Below, one piece after another: positions 59,805 through 64,000 of a stretch of DNA of 64,000 nucleotides; position 1 is the stretch's first letter; each line of letters begins with the position of its first letter. Source of the stretch: Candidatus Anammoxibacter sp. (GTDB lineage Bacteria; Planctomycetota; Brocadiia; Brocadiales; Anammoxibacteraceae); the NCBI GenBank assembly GCA_021777105.1, contig JAIQZQ010000131.1, positions 37,079 through 101,078 of the forward strand. The letters are read 5' to 3'. A program made the position numbers and the translations under genes. The notes beneath the pieces were generated by a model, which saw nothing but the letters and a program-made list of their open reading frames with translations, did no database searches and was not told the DNA's origin.

Positions 59805-62013
59805 ATACATTTTTTGCCGAGTAACGAACAGCCAGCCAAACAAGGGAGATAATCACAAATATCAGTAGACAAGTGTAATACCACTCCGTAATTAACAATC
59901 CAAGCAACCAGCTATGGAAATATTTTGATGATGAACGTATCTCCATTTTAAACGTTTGTCTCTTCTTCTCTTTATGATTGGAATTCAATGAAAATTCTAA
60001 ATTAAATTCGTATACTCCTGTTTTTATTGGCCTGCCATGGAGGCTCCAGCATTTATTATGTTCCCTTGTTAATCCCATACCTTCAGGCAGTTTGCCTGTC
60101 GTTAGTGTCAAAGCGTTTAATTCTGTCTGTGAAAAAATGTGGGAATAAGCGGCATATGTAAACCCAGGCGGCAGCGCACAAGTGGCGGAAAGGTCTTCGC
60201 ACCCCTCATCAAGTCCAAAAAATGCGTTTTTTTTAACAATGTTATACGATCCAGATTTCTCTCTTATTATTAAATCAAGTTTTTTGTTGGCCTTTACAAC
60301 TGGGGCGCCGCTGTCGGACACTGTAATATCCAGCGTATATTCCTCTTTTTTATCCGGCGTTCCCATAATAAACCCCTTTTTTATCATTTTCGAATACAAC
60401 CACTGCGCATGAGGAGACGTAGATATAATCCATTTATAAGGAGGTTTGCCTCCAACAGCTTTAATAGTCACGTCATAAAACCGGTTTACCTCGCCTTCCG
60501 GCAATGTTTCGCTAACTATTTCCAGCTTTCCAAGCTTTGCATTTATGGTAAAGCTTTTTTCATGCCAATCTTTTTTGTCCTCCACACGCGCGGTAAACAA
60601 TATGTTTTGCATGTTTTTTGGTTTGCCCGCAAGTCTATCGCCTTCACGCCAAAGACCGGCCCCGACGGGATTAAACGTGAAGTTCCATCTCTTTTTCGAC
60701 GAATCCCCGCCCTTGCATATAAACCGGAACGGCTCTATCTCCTTGTTCAGGTAAAATTCATGCCTGTCCAGATCCGCCTGGGTAGTTGCTATTGATAGCT
60801 GATCTATAACCTCTGTCCTGTTATGTATGGTAAACGGCAGTGTCCCGGAGCTTAAATTGTTTTTTGCGTCAATAACTGCTATATTTGTGTTAAATACTTT
60901 ATATGTCTGTTTTTGCTTCAGCCTGATATCAGGCGTTCCCGAAATAATGCCTGTTTTTTTTTCAACCCTCAGCCCTTTTGGTAAGCCTTCAACATTCCAT
61001 TCAAACGGAGGTTGTCCGTTTTCCACCGCAAGTTGAAACAGGTATTGTTTATGTCTGAATCCAGGCGCTGTTTTTGATGTCTTTATAACCGGCGGCCTGT
61101 ATTTAAAACCGGCCCTCTTTACAATAATTTCAAAATTGTTCCTGATGTTGTGATTGTCCGCCGCATGGTATTTGTCACCAATAAGCAATGAAAAAGCCAA
61201 TTTACCGGGTTTTTCAGGGGTCCATACAAGCCGGTTTTCATTAAGAAAAGGCGGTTTGCTGAGTTTTACCGGGTTATTACCATTATCAATAAAGGTTAAA
61301 CCTTTATCCAGCTCCCACGACACCGGATATTTGCCGAACAGATATTCAAACTCATATTCATATCTTTTGTTTGCCACTGCGTCCGGCAGCTTAACCGCCT
61401 TAGCCACCGGCGGTTTAATATGCAGCGGTGGCCATACTTTAAGATGATAATGTTTTGAAACTGTTAAATATTTTTGAGTCCTGGCGGCAAACGCGGCTAT
61501 TCTTTCTTTTTCAGTAAGATTCTCTTTTTCAAGAGTTTTTCTTATCTCGTCAAATTTTACCAGGCGTTTTTCGTTTTTCCCATTTGCTATTGCCTTTACA
61601 TGAAAACAGAATGTCAGCGGATAGTTTTTATCATGTCCATAGAGCTTAGACATAACTCCATCGCCCAGTTTGCCTTGCAATACTCCTGTGTCGCAATCCA
61701 GTTTCAGCCCTGCAGGCAGCCCGTTCATTACCGCCAGACCGCAGGGCGGAGTTTTTGCGTTGTCAATTTGCCAGCTATACGGCTCAAGGCCTCCAATAGC
61801 GGAAAACGCAAAATGCAAAGCCTGGTCAATATGCGCGTCGGGCACGTTTTCCGTTACTAACTTTATCTCGTTAAATGCATCCTTGCTTATATTCTTGTAA
61901 ATATAAATATAACTGAAAAGGATTAACGCCAGCGCTCCTAAAGCGCCTGTTAACAGATCGATAAACGAGAGGCTTACAATATTAAATTCGCGGTTTTTCC
62001 GTATTTGTCTCAT
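59803..62013 (-). CDS. ExbD/MotB-like membrane protein with putative Ig (He_PIG) domains
   Basis: A 736-residue protein. A short basic cytoplasmic tail (MRQIRKNREFN) is followed by one membrane segment starting SLSFIDLLTGALGALALILF. Asp19 sits where ExbD, TolR and MotB carry the proton-accepting aspartate. The extracytoplasmic part (about 45-700) is strand-rich with several putative-Ig repeats: GLKLDCDTGVLQGKLGD, LPKGLRVEKKTGIISGTPD and GGKPPYKWIISTSPH with MGTPDKKEEYTLDITVSDSG. A second membrane segment closes the protein (about 706-730, CLLIFVIISLVWLAV). No OmpA-like peptidoglycan-binding domain is present, unlike MotB or ZorB. It follows the channel gene by 50 bases, giving an ExbB-ExbD type pair. 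Confidence 0.82.
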   Translation of the reverse strand: MRQIRKNREFNIVSLSFIDLLTGALGALALILFSYIYIYKNISKDAFNEIKLVTENVPDAHIDQALHFAFSAIGGLEPYSWQIDNAKTPPCGLAVMNGLPAGLKLDCDTGVLQGKLGDGVMSKLYGHDKNYPLTFCFHVKAIANGKNEKRLVKFDEIRKTLEKENLTEKERIAAFAARTQKYLTVSKHYHLKVWPPLHIKPPVAKAVKLPDAVANKRYEYEFEYLFGKYPVSWELDKGLTFIDNGNNPVKLSKPPFLNENRLVWTPEKPGKLAFSLLIGDKYHAADNHNIRNNFEIIVKRAGFKYRPPVIKTSKTAPGFRHKQYLFQLAVENGQPPFEWNVEGLPKGLRVEKKTGIISGTPDIRLKQKQTYKVFNTNIAVIDAKNNLSSGTLPFTIHNRTEVIDQLSIATTQADLDRHEFYLNKEIEPFRFICKGGDSSKKRWNFTFNPVGAGLWREGDRLAGKPKNMQNILFTARVEDKKDWHEKSFTINAKLGKLEIVSETLPEGEVNRFYDVTIKAVGGKPPYKWIISTSPHAQWLYSKMIKKGFIMGTPDKKEEYTLDITVSDSGAPVVKANKKLDLIIREKSGSYNIVKKNAFFGLDEGCEDLSATCALPPGFTYAAYSHIFSQTELNALTLTTGKLPEGMGLTREHNKCWSLHGRPIKTGVYEFNLEFSLNSNHKEKKRQTFKMEIRSSSKYFHSWLLGLLITEWYYTCLLIFVIISLVWLAVRYSAKNV

Positions 62014-62063
62014 TATTTATAATGCGCGTTTTTTAACCAAAGGCCTATTGGGCTAAATCATTT

Positions 62064-63998
62064 TCAGACATTCTCCTGATTGGGAGTCCTTGACTCCTCC
62101 ATGGATCGATTAATCCCCACTATTTTTATAGTCTCCTCAATGGTTTTTGCGCTTATTACATTTACAAGCTCTCTCCAGTCTTTTGGTATGGTCTTCTCAA
62201 CTGAATCAAGTTTCACATTCATTTCCCCGGCAATCCTCTCTATTGATTTAACGGTTTGTTTGCCCTCGCCGTCATGGTTTTTATATCTCGTTATCCTGTT
62301 TTCTATCGTGTCTAGGATCGCTTTTATCTCGTCAAAGACGGTTTGCTGAATATCCGTTTTTTCATCAATACAGATCAGTTTTTGAAGTTCGTGCCGTATA
62401 TTTACGGATATGTCGTCAACTATGCCCGTCATCTCTTTCCGGTTAAGCAGGACTGTAAGCGGTTTTTTTACAAGTTCGATTAATCTGTCGAGTTTTTCAG
62501 TTGATGCTATGTTGTCGACTTTTTTAGCAATCTCATTTATGTCATTGCGTATTGATCTGCATAATCCCGGGACCTCTTTAACTAAATCGTCAATGCCGCC
62601 AATTGACGAGCCGTTTTTTAACTCCTCCAGCATCTTGCCGCACAATGTTTGGATATAGCTTATATTTTCAGCAATCAGGGCGTAATCAGCCCGTTCAATT
62701 AAATTGTGTATGTTCTTCAGGCTTTCAAGCGCGGAATTATTGTCAATCTTTCCTTTAATCTCCCCTGTGTTGGCATCTATTGACTTTAATAGCGTTAATG
62801 AGTTATTTACATCGTCTATCTTTTTAGAGATTTGATTAATTTCCGGGTGTTTTTTTATCCCATTTACAATTTTATTAATTTTATTGCCAAGCTTTTCCGC
62901 CATTTCATCCACATTTATAACGCCTTTAAAGTTGCTGAATGCCTGGTACACGTCTTTCCTGAAATCTTTTAGATTATTTTCAACCATCTGCCCGGAATTA
63001 TTTAAATTTGCATCCATTGACTCAACTGCCGTCAGCAATCGGCCCATGAGAGCTTCCATATTCTTGCCAATTTCAGAAAATCCGTCATTTATATTGCCGC
63101 CACTTTTTTCAAACGGCTCTTGAACCGGGGCGGTCGATTCAAGGGCTTTGCTAATGTTGGCGTTTAATTTTGTAAACTGGCTTATTATGTTGCTCAACAA
63201 CCCGTTTTGCGATTCAGAGCTTTTTTCAGGTATAGAACGGCCCTCTTTTACCTCGTTTTCAAGCTTCTCTATCAGGTTGATTAACAACTCGTCAACAAAA
63301 AAATGTTCAACATCCAATAACTCTTTCTCTTTAACTTTTTCGCATTTTGATATGTATAACTTTAACGCAATGCTTAACGCAAAAGCGCAAAAGGTTGTGT
63401 TAAACGCCATGCCGAACGAGTTGGTTATGGCGATAAGCATTGAGTCGCCGACCTCCGTCTTTATAATTTCGCTAAACCCTGTTATGCCTTTGCTTATGCC
63501 CCATACCGTGCCCATGAAGCCGAGTGTTGGTATGGCCCAGCCGATATATTTAACCCATATAAATTTGTTGGACAGTTTTTCTCTATTAAAGCCAGCAAGG
63601 TATTCGGTATGACCGGATACGCTTGATATGGAGCCGGTTTGTAAAAACCTGTTTAATATTTGCGTAATATACGCAAAAGTTTCAAGCTTTTCATAGCCTG
63701 TTATCACGCAGGACTTAAGTTTAGCCATAAATTCCGTTGCAACATCCATAGCCTCGGAATTGGCGGCGTTAATGTTTAAAAAGGTTTCCCCCGCAAATTT
63801 AAAGAAATTTTTTTCCTTTTTCGATTTAAAGATTAAGCCGGTGCAAACGCACACCGCGTATATGTAAGGACAAAACATAAAGACAAAAAACACGCACGAC
63901 GATATATTGAAAACAGCCGGTTTATAGAAACAGAAAATCCCCGTCAATATTAGAAACGGCATTATAAAACCGGCATTATATTTGTTTATTATTGGCAA
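62064..63998 (-). CDS. MotA/TolQ/ExbB-like proton channel protein with long helical tail
   Basis: At least 644 residues. Two membrane segments lie near the N-terminus (about 11-27 and 32-55), then a cytoplasmic loop, then the conserved channel pair: GWAIPTLGFMGTVWGISKGI (about 150-170) and NSFGMAFNTTFCAFALSIAL (about 190-210), which is the MotA/ExbB signature region. Four segments in this arrangement resemble MotA and ZorA rather than ExbB. From about 215 to the end runs a long tail of alternating Lys/Glu/Asn heptad-like helices, comparable in plan to the ZorA tail. The frame is open to the window edge: a TTG at 63998 is the last possible start here, an internal ATG lies at 63962, and the true start may be outside. 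Confidence 0.85.
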   Translation of the reverse strand: MPIINKYNAGFIMPFLILTGIFCFYKPAVFNISSCVFFVFMFCPYIYAVCVCTGLIFKSKKEKNFFKFAGETFLNINAANSEAMDVATEFMAKLKSCVITGYEKLETFAYITQILNRFLQTGSISSVSGHTEYLAGFNREKLSNKFIWVKYIGWAIPTLGFMGTVWGISKGITGFSEIIKTEVGDSMLIAITNSFGMAFNTTFCAFALSIALKLYISKCEKVKEKELLDVEHFFVDELLINLIEKLENEVKEGRSIPEKSSESQNGLLSNIISQFTKLNANISKALESTAPVQEPFEKSGGNINDGFSEIGKNMEALMGRLLTAVESMDANLNNSGQMVENNLKDFRKDVYQAFSNFKGVINVDEMAEKLGNKINKIVNGIKKHPEINQISKKIDDVNNSLTLLKSIDANTGEIKGKIDNNSALESLKNIHNLIERADYALIAENISYIQTLCGKMLEELKNGSSIGGIDDLVKEVPGLCRSIRNDINEIAKKVDNIASTEKLDRLIELVKKPLTVLLNRKEMTGIVDDISVNIRHELQKLICIDEKTDIQQTVFDEIKAILDTIENRITRYKNHDGEGKQTVKSIERIAGEMNVKLDSVEKTIPKDWRELVNVISAKTIEETIKIVGINRSMEESRTPNQENV

Positions 63999-64000
63999 TA

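Noticed and set aside
59803..63998. Direct call of a Zorya defence system
   Set aside because: The channel pair resembles ZorAB in plan, but the partner lacks an OmpA domain and no ZorC, ZorD or ZorE helicase or nuclease is seen.

Overview
The window looks like chromosomal DNA of an uncultured, probably anaerobic or microaerophilic, Gram-negative bacterium with moderate-to-low G+C. It has a Pal/OmpA-type lipoprotein, an ArnT-like lipid-linked sugar transferase, and a system II (ResB/CcsA) cytochrome c assembly pair. Three features lean towards the Planctomycetes/PVC side of the tree: a fused aroD-aroE gene, a DUF1598-type secreted protein, and a PfaC-like secondary-lipid synthase. This placement is an inference with modest confidence; there is no rRNA gene here to fix it.

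Layout. 1-6 kb: the tail of an unidentified gene, a MazEF-type toxin-antitoxin (TA) pair, pyrI, a djlA-like co-chaperone, an ArnT-like glycosyltransferase and a Phd/PIN TA pair. 6-10.6 kb: an AT-rich accessory patch with a 632-residue orphan protein, a 310-bp MITE-like element, a frameshifted small gene and a DUF5678/retropepsin-like pair. 11-29.5 kb: a housekeeping block, nearly all on the + strand: purB-thiE-hisI, an OmpA lipoprotein, resB-ccsA, acyP-yggS-yggU-ileS, an NYN nuclease overlapping rnc, gcvPB, a DUF4139 protein and aroDE-aroK. 29.5-34.8 kb: a second accessory patch with a DUF433/DUF5615 pair, an HNH protein, a group II intron relic, a HicA-like/HTH pair, an orphan HicB and many repeats. 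34.8-41.8 kb: one 2310-residue KS-CLF-AT-DH-DH synthase with none of its usual partners. 41.8-49 kb: more TA modules (Phd/PIN, BrnTA), an Rpn-like nuclease, a double rhodanese, a second retropepsin-like protease, an orphan response regulator and long word-like low-complexity spacers. 49.2-64 kb: the most interesting locus. It encodes a MotA/ExbB-like channel protein with a long helical tail, a partner with an ExbD/MotB-type membrane aspartate and Ig-like extracytoplasmic domains, two paralogous exported proteins with degenerate vWA-like domains, a DUF1598 protein, a convergent exported protein, and a TIR-TM-SH3-vWA protein.

How the genes may work together. The last 15 kb resembles a membrane-motor system of the kind seen in ExbBD, MotAB and ZorAB: an ion-driven five-plus-two-type stator whose extracytoplasmic part would contact exported vWA and Ig-like proteins, with a membrane-tethered TIR enzyme as a possible cytoplasmic effector. 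No part of this is proven by the sequence beyond domain content and gene order. At least six TA-type modules lie in 47 kb, and three of them have an inverted repeat lying in or overlapping the -35/-10 spacer. Two hairpin repeat families (seven and four copies), with base changes that preserve pairing, are scattered through the intergenic regions.
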